From the NCBI GenBank assembly GCA_029948255.1, contig JALIZF010001858.1:868001-932000 (forward strand): a stretch of DNA of 64,000 nucleotides, written 5' to 3'. Origin of the DNA: Telmatactis stephensoni (lineage: Eukaryota > Cnidaria > Anthozoa > Actiniaria > Isophelliidae). Shown one piece after another: positions 33,840 through 45,466 of the stretch (position 1 is the stretch's first letter; each line of letters opens with the position of its first letter). The translations under genes were made by a program, and so were the position numbers. The notes beneath the pieces were generated by a model. The model did no database searches. It saw nothing but the letters and a program-made list of their open reading frames with translations, and was not told where the DNA came from.

Positions 33840-36240
33840 TTGCTCTAGCTGTTTATAATGTTTGAGCATAAACACAACTGGAGAGAGACAAAATTTGCAG
33901 TGATCAAATAAAAACTAAAAAGAAACTACAACACTTAAAAATATCTATCAATTTCCATCCAAAAAGTGTAGGAACTGTCGGAACTGATTAAGGTATATGA
34001 ACACGAAATGGATTTCGATAAACAATTTGATAACTTGACATCGATTTGTTTCTTCGCTTCTAAAGCTTATCACTTTAGTTATAAAAATGTATCAGAGTCC
34101 TTATTCATAGTATAAAGATAGTATATGAAACATTTACAAAAGTTCTTATTCCTGGAGGTTTTGAATTGGGTGGAACGTACATAGCAACGCGTCAGTCGAT
34201 TAGGTCTATTCGTACATCAATTTATCTAGCTCTAAGTAAAACTCGCCACTGTAGTGTAAAACTTCAATTATCATGTAAAACTTCAATTATCGGTATTTTA
34301 GATTATCACTGAACCCACGCCCTAATCGTGATGTCGCACAATTCACACTGTAAAATACAAAGTTTCACCACGTGTATAAATGAATGAATGAATAATGAAA
34401 AGTGTTATAATCTATTGTATTGCTTGTAAATGCTTGTACTGGTACGAGATTCTGTGATGTCATCATGTAAACACAAAAAACTGGGAACCAGAATGAAATC
34501 GTTCCAAAACATACCGTGATTTCGTTAATTACTACAAAACTACCAAAATCATTTGCAGCCTTGGAATGTACACGGTGGACTTAATTCAACAACGTTTTTG
34601 GAATAGGTGTATCTAGACATTAGAGACGAAAGTCCGGTACGAAAGGCGCAATGCGTAAGCATGAATGGTTTTGCCGTTGTTTTTTTCATTGGTATCTCAA
34701 AATCTAATAAAAGCTGTCTACGACATCGTATGCTTACTGGTATAGCTAAAACAAACTAAACAAGACATTCAACAACAAAAATCATTAACAGTGTAAATAT
34801 ATTTTTCTTTGATAATCTTTCTCATGATATGATATAAAGTCAATTATGCTTGTTAACTGAGTATTTTTTGGCAAAAAGAGGGGGCTTGAAGTTCCATTTT
34901 TGCTCCTCCCTGAATCTGCCCTCGCGGTAATGTGGTTACTGTTGATACCAAAGTAAACAAGTTGTCTATGACATTGTGTGGTTACTGGTATTGCTAATAG
35001 CAAAACCAGATATAAAAAATTATGTTTTAAATTAATTTATATTTAAATTTTTACATGTCTTTGCCTACCCATAAAGTACCTATCAGAAAATTAAACAAAT
35101 AAATAGAAGAATTTTTGTTGATAAACCTAAGGAGTGGAGTTTTTGTTGTTGTTGTTGTTGTTGTTTGCATCAACTATTTGGGATGAACTGTATAGGAAAA
35201 AATAATTTTAAATGTGTAAATGATTACAAAAGAGAACATTTTCTATATGTTATAGTTTTTTATTTAAAAACTCAACTTATTATTTTCTTTAACTCAACTA
35301 AGGTCAACAATTCTTTGGTGGTTGCATTTACTTCTCCAGGAATTCATAAAAAGTAGTAGCCATGTTGAATGAACATTACAACAGATATTAATGAGAAATC
35401 AGTTTTGCTTCAATTAATCCTACAGTAAGTTCCTCAAAGAGGAATTATTGAAGTCTTCCAAAGACTTTTGAGTCGACATATCGTCACAGGAATCTTTTAT
35501 GGTTGTGAGTTGTCTGAGTGGTTGGATCGTAGCTACATGGCTGTCAAACAAACACCTTGTTTTTAGGCTCGTCTTTGTAGTAAAAAGCCTTTGTAAACCC
35601 CATGAAATCCTGAAAAAAACCTTTAGAAACATACTTCGAAAACATTTTGCAAAAGCTGTGTCGGATTTTATCGAGAAAAGGGAAGGAAAACACTGTTTAC
35701 TTACCAAAATACGTCTTCAACCAGAACGTTCAGAGCACATGGAAAGACGAGTCTGCAGTAAAGATCAATGGTTTCTTCCAAGGTTGGGCTTCCTGTTAAA
35801 AAACTGAATGGCTTCGAAGATCGAAGACGCCATATTGATTGATTATTTTGTCAAAAGTTGAGTCTTTATGAACATTTTATAAAATAAAAATAATAATTTG
35901 CTATAAAAAGATATATTTCAGAACCAAAAACGTTATTATTGACCATCGATGATCGAAATCAATGCTGTTTAAAGCCTTGGACGAATTTCGCATATTTTCC
36001 GTTGAGATACTTCGTGTCAACTTCGGAAATTTCCGAATTACGCACGCACCCACGCATGCATGGACATACACAGACGATGACATAGTGCGTTAAAAGCACA
36101 AAAAATGGTACGGTAAAATGGCCTTTTGTGTTTATTGTTTAGATTTGTTATTTAATTAAGGTCATGGAAAAGTAAATCATAATTAAATTTCCTCAACTAA
36201 AACATTGTATTTAATGACTGAAGCTTGAATACAATATATT
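33840..36240. other. Non-coding spacer
   Basis: AT-rich. Contains (TTG)n at about 35143-35165 and open frames at 35420-35807 on both strands with no recognisable family. The palindromic ggcttcgaagatcgaagacgcc lies near 35811. Confidence 0.45.
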
Positions 36241-36253
36241 TTTAAATGATTGA

Positions 36254-37079
36254 TTAAATGTACAACTTAGATGCAGTTTCTGGCGATAGAAATGTTTTGC
36301 TTGTGTCATTAATTCTGCACGAATAACAAACATTTTGACACGTATTCCCCATATAGTTAAAGCTGCATATGACTGGAATGCCGATCTCCATAACCTCTGG
36401 AAATAAGTTGTTGATTCTTTCCGAATCAATCCGTGATTTCTTTAAATCTTTGGCACAAATAACCACTGCAGCATACACTTTGACTACATGAATTACAGAA
36501 TCACTGCCTAATTTATATGAAGACATATTTATCAAATAAAGACTATCCAATTTTAGCCCCTTGAATGCCTTTCTGTGAAATGTTTCTGCAGTTCGATATG
36601 TTCAATGCAAAGAGGTGATGACAAACTTCGCCCAAATGTAGGAGAAAAGTATCTTCAATTTCGGAGCCACTAACATTTAACTCCCGCAGATGCTCAAACA
36701 AGCCAATGTGCAGCATGCTGTTTTTCACCACTTCTCTTGTATTGGCCAGGTTCGATATTAAAAGGTGGTAACACTTTGCTTTAAGTAGCTGATTGATATA
36801 CTTCCAAGTTCGAAGTCCACTCATTATAGTGAGCGATTTCACTGTTCCTTTTGGAGCCATTGACATTACCTCTACTGCTTTCTCAAAAGCCAAAGGCCAG
36901 AAAACCTTCCTTCCATCAATAGTCATCGACTGGATACATTGCTTGGTTGACTTGATTGTACTACGACAGTACACCAGCTTATGGAAGCTTCTTGATATAA
37001 CTGAAACAGTTTTGAATAAAAAGCATTTAGGTAGATATGAAAATATATGTAAGATCATTTTGTCTGGTAGACTATCCAT
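36254..37079 (-). pseudogene. F-box/leucine-rich-repeat protein, one frameshift
   Basis: The single minus-strand reading starts MDSLPDKMILHIFSYL, a clear F-box, which in other proteins binds Skp1 in SCF ubiquitin ligases. It continues with SRSFHKLVYCRS (F-box end) and leucine-rich-repeat text such as LRELNVSGSEIEDTFLLHL and LFALNISNCRNISQKGI. A stop follows at about 36543, but the next frame continues the repeats (LDSLYLINMSSYKLGSDSV) to ...SKLYI at 36254. One missing or extra base near 36545 explains the break. About 275 codons in total fits a short FBXL-type protein. No introns are needed. The substrate is unknown. Confidence 0.7.
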
Positions 37080-37112
37080 TTCGGTGAGAGCGGCGGACAG
37101 TTAGACCATATA

Positions 37113-37475
37113 GTACAGTGCATTGAGCATATTGTGCAGATCGAGCCCTATACGCTATATATTGCGCCCTTTTTACCTGTACCCATTTTGCCGTGCAGGT
37201 CAAAACAAAAGGGAATAACAGTTTTGAATTAAAAAAACATTCAGAAAATATTCATTAAAGATTCAGGAAAATATAATTTAAGTAAAATTGTTTTGTCTGG
37301 TTCTGTCGCAGAGGCAGAAAATTCAACAGTACGGTGTAATGAGCATATTGCGCAGATCAAGCCCTATACGCTCGATATTTGCCATGCAGGTCAAAACAGA
37401 AGGGAAAAACAGTTTGTTTTAAAAAAAACACTCAGAAAATATTCGTTAAAGATTCAGGAAACTGAATTTAAGCAC
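37113..37475. repeat. Direct duplication, period about 213 bp
   Basis: gagcatattg(t/c)gcagatc and agccctatacgct, then gtgcaggtcaaaaca/gaaggga and ttaaagattcaggaaa, occur in the same order at about 37113-37285 and 37330-37475 with moderate divergence. It lies immediately upstream of the F-box gene. Confidence 0.8.
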
Positions 37476-37479
37476 TTGC

Positions 37480-40050
37480 GCTTGCGTCGCTAGTGAAAAC
37501 CAGGCTTAACAGTCCAGAGCGAAACAGCTTTGGTTTTCAAGAATTACAAGTATTTCTGCTGCTCTTTTCTTGTTTGCTTGATGTAAGAACTACTTGTTAA
37601 CCTCATCCTCGACTTTGTTTAATTACCATCGAGATTGTAACCATCAGAAAAACAGGCTGTTAATAGAATTGATTGTCAAGTGTATGGGAGCCATAGCCTA
37701 AAATATACAATTTAAGGGATGGGTCACAAAGTAAGTAATTTCAGTGGGTCAAGAAAAAAAAGTGATTAATGAAAAAAAAATTTTCACCCTTGACGATTTC
37801 TCCTTCACGGAAGGAGTCTTGATATTCTTTTGTTATAATTTTGGTCTTAATTATCCCAACTTGTATAGGAATAAGCTCAATGTACAGCACTAGTGCGTAC
37901 TTCCATTGCTTCGAAAGAAGTCGTTCACTCATGATCATGCCGTTAAATATCAGGAAGCAGTCAACTGTCGGGGGAAGTTATTGATTGTTGGATTCAGTTC
38001 ATATCATATTTGTGGGGAAACTTATCATGAATGGACTCATCCCATTGCATAAAATTCACTCTATTTGTTGAAAATATATTTAATGATGGTTACATTTTTT
38101 ATCAGACTAGTTTTACGCTGATCTTTTGATTGTGATTTTTTTGTATGTGTGTCCGTGTGACTACGAATATGTCAGATTTGGTTGCCCACTGATCAAAATT
38201 ACTCCAAGCATTCCTTTATTAATATGTTCTTTTCTGAAATTCTATTTTGCTTGTATGTGTTAATAAATAATAAATTTTAAATTGTCACGACCGTTTCAAA
38301 TCATATCTTCTATATAAGCGTAAACAAGATGCAAAATATGACGTACCAATTAAGTTCGAATAAATCAACCGATAAATGAATATTAAAAAGAAAACGTTTG
38401 ATGTACAGGAAACCCACACATGCCTAATGACTACGCATGCACAATCAAAATTTGCTGCTGTTCTAAACATGCTTGTTCGGGGATGACCACGATGTAGGAC
38501 GATGTAATGTAGTCAAACGAGAAGAAAGACCTTTTCGATCTTGAAAAAACAATCTTGGGATCAGCATAAATTGTTTTGGAAGTGCTTGGAAATCAATTAA
38601 ACTTTTCACAAATCTGACATCTCAACAATCAAATCAATCGTAAAGCCGGTAAGTTTACTGAAAGAAAGCTTGGATCATGTCTAGTTTATGACTTTTTATC
38701 ACAAAATTGGCTTACGAAAAACACTAGAAACTTTGTCATTTGAAAACGGCAAAACTACATTTTGTCGTCTTCAAAATATCAAAATACAAGTGATATCAAA
38801 AAGAAAGTTTTCATTATTAGAAAGTTTTAGCAACAGTCGTAAACTAAACTAAACTTAGCTTAACTCGAAGAGTTTTTATAATACTTTAAATTTTGCTTTC
38901 CTGGTGAATAACTTAAATATCTGGAAACTTAAAACCGTTGATATTGAAATCATATCATTTGAGAATTGAAAATCATATCATCATGCCGAGAAGACACTGT
39001 TTCCTTTTTTTCTATCTACCCGAGCTAGCGGGTTTAATTTTTAGGCGTCAACAACTGCAAATCACTCCGAAAATAATTTAGATCACTAGATCGGCATCTT
39101 GGGGATAACACAATTTGCCGTTTATTTTGATAGAAAATGTTGTAAAATATTTATTTCATCTTTTCAATTTATACCACAGTAATTTATTTCACGCTTACCT
39201 AGCTAGATAGTAGAATAACTTTTCGCTGATTCAGCAGAACGTATCGGCAGCTAGACGAGTTGGTTCGATCAGTCGGCAAAAGTGCGCGTTTCGCGCAATT
39301 GGCAAAAAGATGTGGTAGCACTTTTTGTGCAACTGGCAAAATGCGCTTTGAATAATGCCGGCACGATAGGCAAAATTTGCGCTACGAGCAGGCACGATTG
39401 GTGCAATAGATCTCGAGCCGTCCCATTTTACTCAGACGTCAATAAGAAGAATAAATTATTTTTGTCATTCGGGTAAAGCAAATATAAAATGATAACATTT
39501 TAGCAACTACATAAAATTCCCCACAAAACTGTATAATCAAAGATGTGGGTAAAATGATAAATCAACACAATCATTTTTAAAACAATATTTTATTGTTTTT
39601 CTCATCAACGAGCGTGTACACCAACATCGTGTGCAAGGCCTACTAGTTTTTATTCTCACTAACCTTATTGCTTATTGCAATCTAAAATGCTTTCAATAAT
39701 CACATTCACTTTTGTACATCTGTGATGCGACTTTCTCCTTAAATGATTGTTCAAATTGCTTGAAGGATGTACGATGAGAAATACTCCTGTGTAGATCTTC
39801 AATAAATGATTTAGTATATCCATAATGAACACTAAGAAAGAATGGAATACAAATGAATAATTCCAGGGTTTGAAGAATGTTTTTTTCCGTGCTGCTAATC
39901 CATTGTTTCCCTTCGGACCAATAATTACAAGAGAATAAGATATAAGTAAAGTAAGTAAATGTGAGAAGGTGCTATTCTTGTACTGCATATGTTGATTCCA
40001 CAACAAGAGTGTAGGACAGGGTGATATATTCACAGAATTTCAGTCAGTAC
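37480..40050. other. Non-coding spacer
   Basis: AT-rich, with no supported exons. A minus-strand open frame at 39665-40033 is hydrophobic and T-rich and is not supported. The stretch 39275-39400 shares gcgcaattggcaaaa motifs with the 33.7-kb minisatellite. Confidence 0.45.
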
Positions 40051-40059
40051 CTGGACGAG

Positions 40060-40575
40060 GATGTTAAATAGGTGTAAATGATTCCCCTGAACTATTTCCT
40101 ATTCCATACTCATTAGCTGGCTCAAAAGTAGCTGTCATCGCTAGCGTTTCATCAGAAAGGCCCTCATCAGTAAATATTCTTCTATGTGATTCCAAAAGTC
40201 AAACGACGGTGCATTTATATCATCGTTAGAAGCAACATTTTCTGGTCCTAAAATAGAACTAGCTTTTTAACTGATTATCAGAAGCCCTTTCATTTCTAAA
40301 AAGTGCATCAGACTTGTGGCCTGTTCTCTCTCTAATGATCTTTTCATCAACACCACATTGACAAAGGCGACTAGCAGTAGTTATTCATAATGAATGTGCC
40401 ATCTTCCTTTCTAAACCACCCTTAGCACAAAGCTCTTCAGGAAAAATTCTGTTCAATTCTGTTCACTCCAAGTGGCCTTTTTTCAAATGCAAATTCATTT
40501 GCATTGCAACTGGGCTTAAAGTATAATGCTTCAACTTTTTCAACATACAACTTATAGCTTTACAAGGCATCTCGA
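40060..40575 (-). pseudogene. Crypton-type tyrosine recombinase relic
   Basis: Minus-strand translation gives ALYFKPSCNANEFAFEKRPL and GVNRI. After a stop and frame change it reads GLERKMAHSL, a stop, then TTASRLCQCGVDEKIIRERT, GHKSDALF and ERASDNQL. This order (PLGVNxI, HSLRxTxASRL, GVxEKxIRERTGH) is the C-terminal catalytic region of Crypton/DUF3504 tyrosine recombinases. The Arg expected after HSL is replaced by TGA, one change from CGA, so the catalytic Arg is lost. The active-site His in RTGH is kept. The catalytic Tyr was not located. Confidence 0.75.
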
Positions 40576-40616
40576 ATGGGGTTGGCCTGTTTTATGACAA
40601 AAATGACTAGTGACTC

Positions 40617-40645
40617 TTAATAATAATAATAATAATAATAATAAT
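40617..40645. repeat. (AAT)n microsatellite
   Basis: About nine uninterrupted AAT units. Confidence 0.95.
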
Positions 40646-40649
40646 ATAG

Positions 40650-41420
40650 TTCTTGGGCCTCACACGTGGTCTCGTTGCCCTTACGATAAAAATTGAAAAT
40701 AACATGAAAAATTAAATTAAATTACTCTTGGAGTATTTTTCAAATCTTTCAGGCCACTATGAAATGTTTTGCTATAACTTTCATCAAAAATAATCAAATT
40801 ATTTGTAACTGTGAAATTACCTAAGTGTAAATTGTGATGATCAATAACCCTTAGTCCAAATAACTTCCAATTATAGAAATATGTAGTATGTCGTAACATC
40901 TTAGCCAAAGTATTTCCTCGTCTTCTGCTGTGATTTCTTGTCTAGTGGGCTTCTTAAATCCATATCCTGCCGTTGTGGCTTCTTTCATCTCTGCATCCAG
41001 CATTTGTCGGAACAAACTAAATCTGCAACAAGTACAAGAATTTCCGTTAGATGTATAGCCTATAAAAATGAAACACAGCCGATAAATGGTTTACCTTTTA
41101 TCGCTCCAGTCAATAAGATTATAGCACTTCTCTGGCATCTTTTCTTCTAATTAACGATTGATGCTGCATGTGATGCTATATAGACTCTTCCAGTGGTATG
41201 CATCCTCATTTTGCTGAGCTACCTCCTAAATACACTTCAATAGCCAGAAGTTAAACAATTCAGCATTCATATTGTCAAGGCTTGTATCGACATCTTGGAC
41301 ACTTTCAATGTTGCTGAATTTGAAACTAGTCTCTTCAGCTATGGCTCTGTAAAATAGTTTCAAACTAAGTCTCCATTTCTTCACAAAATGAGAAGTCAAA
41401 ATCACGATCATTTACCTCGT
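40650..41420. other. Non-coding spacer
   Basis: AT-rich, with no supported gene. Confidence 0.45.
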
Positions 41421-41425
41421 TTTAA

Positions 41426-42345
41426 GGTATCGGGGTACCCCAAATTTTCTCAAAAGGGTTGATTTTTACTTTTTTTGCATTTTCTGTTAGAATACACAAT
41501 AAGCTACAATTTAAAAAATGAAAAAATTATTTCACTAGCGATTTTTAATAGCGAGTTTTAAGCAAAAACTTTTTTCCGGCTTAATCCCTGCTAATTATCT
41601 GTTGACATCACTTGTCAATTGTCATCAAGTCGGTGAAGAATATATTTGCCTATAACTATCGAAATCTTTGTAAAAAGATTATTCAACAAGAGCCAAAGTT
41701 CAATGGGATCAAATTGCCTTGACTTCCCGCCATTTGTGCAGGAAACATAACAAGACTTTGGGTGCCCTTTACTTCAGCTGTCATCGGGCAAGATTATGAA
41801 GTGTTATAATCCCCTTGTATCAACAAACCCGCTTCTTGGCTCCAAAAACATTTTCACGTTCAATTAGCAGTGCATTTTGAGTTCCCGGTCAAAGGGAATT
41901 TGATGGATTTATCTGAAATTTGGCAGAGGTCGTCTTCCGATTTTTGATTTTTTGCTCCATTCCAAAGTTATCGTCTGTTTTGTATCGGATACAGTTATTT
42001 TAGCGTTGTTGTAACTTTAGGAACGTATAACAGAACAACGGGGCAACTAATTAAAAATCTGAGACACACTTTTGACAAGTGATATCTCATGATCTCAGAA
42101 AGATAGTAAACATTGTTTTCGGATCAATTTTGATTGACCGGGAACTCCGCGAAGACACCTCGGTGAAAATTTGAATAATTCACTCTAACCTAAAAGGAAA
42201 AAATTATTTTACAATAAAAATAATGGAATTAGTTTCTACATTTATTCAGCTTTCTAAAAATATATACTTTAATGGGGTTTAGACTAAAAGTTTTGGCGCA
42301 ATATAGAGTTGAATGCACACAGGTTGCTAGGGGTACCCTGATACC
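41426..42345. mobile_element. TTAA-flanked non-autonomous DNA transposon (920 bp)
   Basis: TTAA at 41422-41425 and 42346-42349 encloses terminal inverted repeats GGTATCGGGGTACCCC and GGGGTACCCTGATACC, which differ at one position. No coding capacity is seen. It is the third element in this window with a TTAA target and GGT...ACC ends. Confidence 0.88.
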
Positions 42346-42555
42346 TTAAGATAAGTCAAGTAACTTAACTGCTCACTTTCTCAAACGTTTTTACATTGTT
42401 TTATTGTTGACACTTGCTTCTCTGTACCTTGATGCATGTTCTGTTCCCAACACTTCAGAACTCTGCTTTATGAAACACAGAACACTTCTCCATTTTTCCC
42501 ATGTGCCTCAACACTTTCAGAATCATTGAGTCTTCAACATCAAAATTATAAACAA

Positions 42556-42834
42556 GAATGGACTTTCTTGATGAAACAATGCCTAGCTGTACAGCCACTG
42601 GTTTTGTCTGCTTTCTTTAGTTGTTCTGAAGGAAACAGCATTTCTGACTGTTGTATATAGTTCGCTTCATTCTCAGGGTAGGATTCTGATTGCTCTCTTC
42701 AGACTTTCTTGAAGAAATGAAGATCTCTTGGGCCTTGCTGTATGGCCACTTGTTTGGATTGCTCTCTTTAGCCATTCTTAAGGAAATGCCATTTTTGACT
42801 ATTGTGTTGTGCACTTTGGTGTCAGGGAAACATA
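42556..42834. repeat. Tandem repeat array, unit about 146 bp, left of the Harbinger insertion
   Basis: Units begin gactttcttga(a/t)gaaa and contain ttaaggaaatgccattt-like text, at about 42558 and 42704. The second unit is interrupted by the transposon at 42835. Its end plus a further unit follow at 47336-47440. More degenerate copies may extend on both sides. Confidence 0.82.
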
Positions 42835-43169
42835 GAGCATTTTCCATTTACAAAGATCGCTATTATGAACCAACCGAAATTTTTCCTGTACAAATGGAAC
42901 GTGCAAATGTTCCACTGAAAAATTCCGTTGGGAACGCGTATGTTCCATTTGGTTCCGTGTTCCATTTCTAGAGTGGGCTACCTGTGTAAAAATTTGTTAT
43001 CAAAGATGGCAGACGATCTTGCATTAATGTTGTTGTTGTTGACTGAAATTGATTATTAATTCTTCTCCCGATGACACACATATTATTATAGCAGTAAGTT
43101 CATTTATGCGTAGAAATCTCACACGTACTATTGGATTTTGTGATTTGGTTGTCCCTACATATTTGATTA

Positions 43170-44585
43170 GTGAATTCAATAGATACTAGCTTCAGGATGC
43201 ATCCATCGACATTTAAAGTTTTACTGAGAGAAGTTTCTGCTACACGATCCATTCCACAACTTAACAGTTTTGGAAGGCCAACAATTCCTCATCAAGAACA
43301 ATTGTTAGCTTTTATCTGGTTTTTCTCCAACTCTGAGACAATGAGATCGGTCTCAGACAGGTTTAACATTTCGCTTAGCAGCATGCACAGAGTTATTCAC
43401 AGAATTTCCTCAGCACTGTGTAGGATGTGCAATGACTATATCAAATGGCCAACAAGTAAGTATTAGTTGTGTGCTATTCGAGTAAGATATGCAATTAATG
43501 GTAGAACTATCTTGTGATTTGATGCCAATGTTTGGTTGAGTTTCAAACCATTCCTTTCCTTTTTTCACTTTTAATATAATTTTAGGAACCGAAATGCAAG
43601 AGATTAAATCCAACTTTGAATATGTCCAAGGACATGGGTTTCCTGGAATAATTGGGGTCATTGATGGTACACATATCAGAATAAAACTCCCCAGCGTGCA
43701 ACGAGATGCATTTATAAACAGAAAGAAGTTCCCATCTTTAAATACTCAGGTATTATGTTATACTTTATTCTGTTACTAGATTGGTTTTCTGTCAACCATA
43801 AAATTGTTAGGACATATCAATGATTAATGTTTCTATTTTTGATAGGCTGTCTGTGATGACAATATGGTCTTTCGGGATGTTCTGGTGGGATGGCCTGGAT
43901 CAGTTCATGATGCCAGGATTTTACGAAACTCACAACTGTACATATCTGTACAACAGCTGTAAACAAATTCCCAGATGATACACATTTGCTTGGAGATGGT
44001 GGATACCCCCTTAAAACGTAAGGTATAGCACTCTTAAAGGTGAAACGGGGGGGGGGGGGGGGGGGGAGGGGAGTTCCCCAACAATAGTAAAAGACTTGTT
44101 CAATAACATTTATTTGTGGCCTTAATATCTCTTTTCATTTTTTTTCCTTTTGTTTTTTATCTTGTGCTTCTATTACGTTTATGAAAAGATTGCTTTGAGT
44201 TTGTTGTAAAGTCATATACTTTTCAAATTCTAGATGGCTGGTAACACCATTTAGAGATAATGGACGTCTAACAAGAAGACAAAGACAATTTAACTACAAA
44301 CTTTCATCTATAAGATCCATTATTGAAAGATCATTCCAGCTCCTTAAGGGTAGTTGGAGAAAACTACAGCTGATAGAAAATGTGGAGATTGAGACCATGG
44401 TGAAGATTATCATGTCATCTTTTGTCCTACATAATTTTTGCCTTCTACATGATGATTTTGATGATGGATATTTTTTGGATGGTGATGGTGATGGTGATGA
44501 TGGAAATGATGATGGTGGTAATGATGGGCAAGGTGTGCAAGCAGCTGAGGGAAAAAGGCAACATTTAATGAACATTATTTGCTAA
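43170..44585 (+). pseudogene. HARBI1-like (DDE) transposase, one frameshift
   Basis: Four plus-strand exons. Exon 1 (43170-43453) has an HTH-like region, SETMRSVSDRFNISLSSMHR, and ends A|GTAAGT. Exon 2 (from about 43586) joins in phase and carries the first catalytic Asp in GVIDGTHI. Exon 3 (from about 43845) carries the second in [13 protein letters not shown] one-base frame change near 43950 is followed by DDTHLLGDGGYPLKT. Exon 4 (from about 44234) has the catalytic Glu in RSIIERSFQLLKG and ends with an acidic Asp/Gly tail from a GAT-rich repeat. Size and motifs match PIF/Harbinger transposases, which act with a Myb-like partner. Apart from the frameshift it looks intact. Confidence 0.9.
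44043..44066. repeat. Poly-G tract (about 24 bp)
   Basis: A long run of G, followed by one A and more G, in the third intron of the HARBI1-like gene. It is G-quadruplex-prone and error-prone in sequencing. Confidence 0.9.
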
Positions 44586-44589
44586 GAGT

Positions 44590-45460
44590 GATATAAAAAA
44601 GTAAAGACATATTTTTTACTGTAATGGCAGATTTTGAAAATGATAAAGTTGTATTTATACAGTCGAAAAGATTGTTTAGTTGAAAAGACATATAAGACAA
44701 CAACAACAGTCATTTGCATAAAACTCTTTTTTAAATTCTCGTCAAGTTTCAGTTTAAAACTTCAGATAAAATCGCTTATTAATGCTATCTACAGCAGTGC
44801 ATTGGGATTTTGCAACTTGATATTCAATATTCTTGTAAAAACTTAAAAACATGTCATATGCAAATGACTTTGTTGTTCTCTAAACATCTTTTCAACTGAA
44901 CAACCTTTTCGGAATTGACTGTATATGAAATATCAAATAGCATTATGTCAAACACAAATACTTTTATTTTTTTATAACAAATGTGTAAACAATATTATGC
45001 TTTTGATATCTATAAAAGCCATAAGTCTGTAAGTAGACTGATAATGAAAGGTCTAGTAAATACTCAATAACAGTATCCTTAACAACAATTAAATGTCAAC
45101 AGAGCTAACCAGAGCTAACTATGTACAGTTTGAAAAGCTTTCATATAAGGCAAATAATGTGTATCCAATAATAAGGTGTACTTTAACAGAATATTTTAGA
45201 ATAGCATACATCTACTGCGCGTTTCGAACTTAATGTTAAGAACTAAATGTTAAGAACTAAATGTTCTTACTAACTATTTCCATTGTTTATCCCAAAAAGC
45301 TTGACAACATTTAGTCTCGCCTTAACAACATCATGTTATGACGTCACAAACTTTTGTTTTGATATAGAAAACTACTCGACAAAACTCTGGTGCCTCCACA
45401 CTCAACCGAAACACGCAGTAAATGTAGTTCTATGATGATTTCTTTTCCATCATATTGAAG
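44590..45460. other. Spacer between the convergent Harbinger genes
   Basis: AT-rich, including a repeated ttaagaactaaatg motif near 45235-45265. No coding sequence is supported. Confidence 0.5.
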
Positions 45461-45466
45461 AAACGA

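Noticed and set aside
39665..40033. Minus-strand 122-codon frame
   Set aside because: Hydrophobic and low-complexity. It lies downstream of the Crypton relic but shows no recombinase motif.
44294..44575. Minus-strand Ser/Pro-rich frame
   Set aside because: Antisense of the HARBI1-like last exon and its GAT-rich tail.
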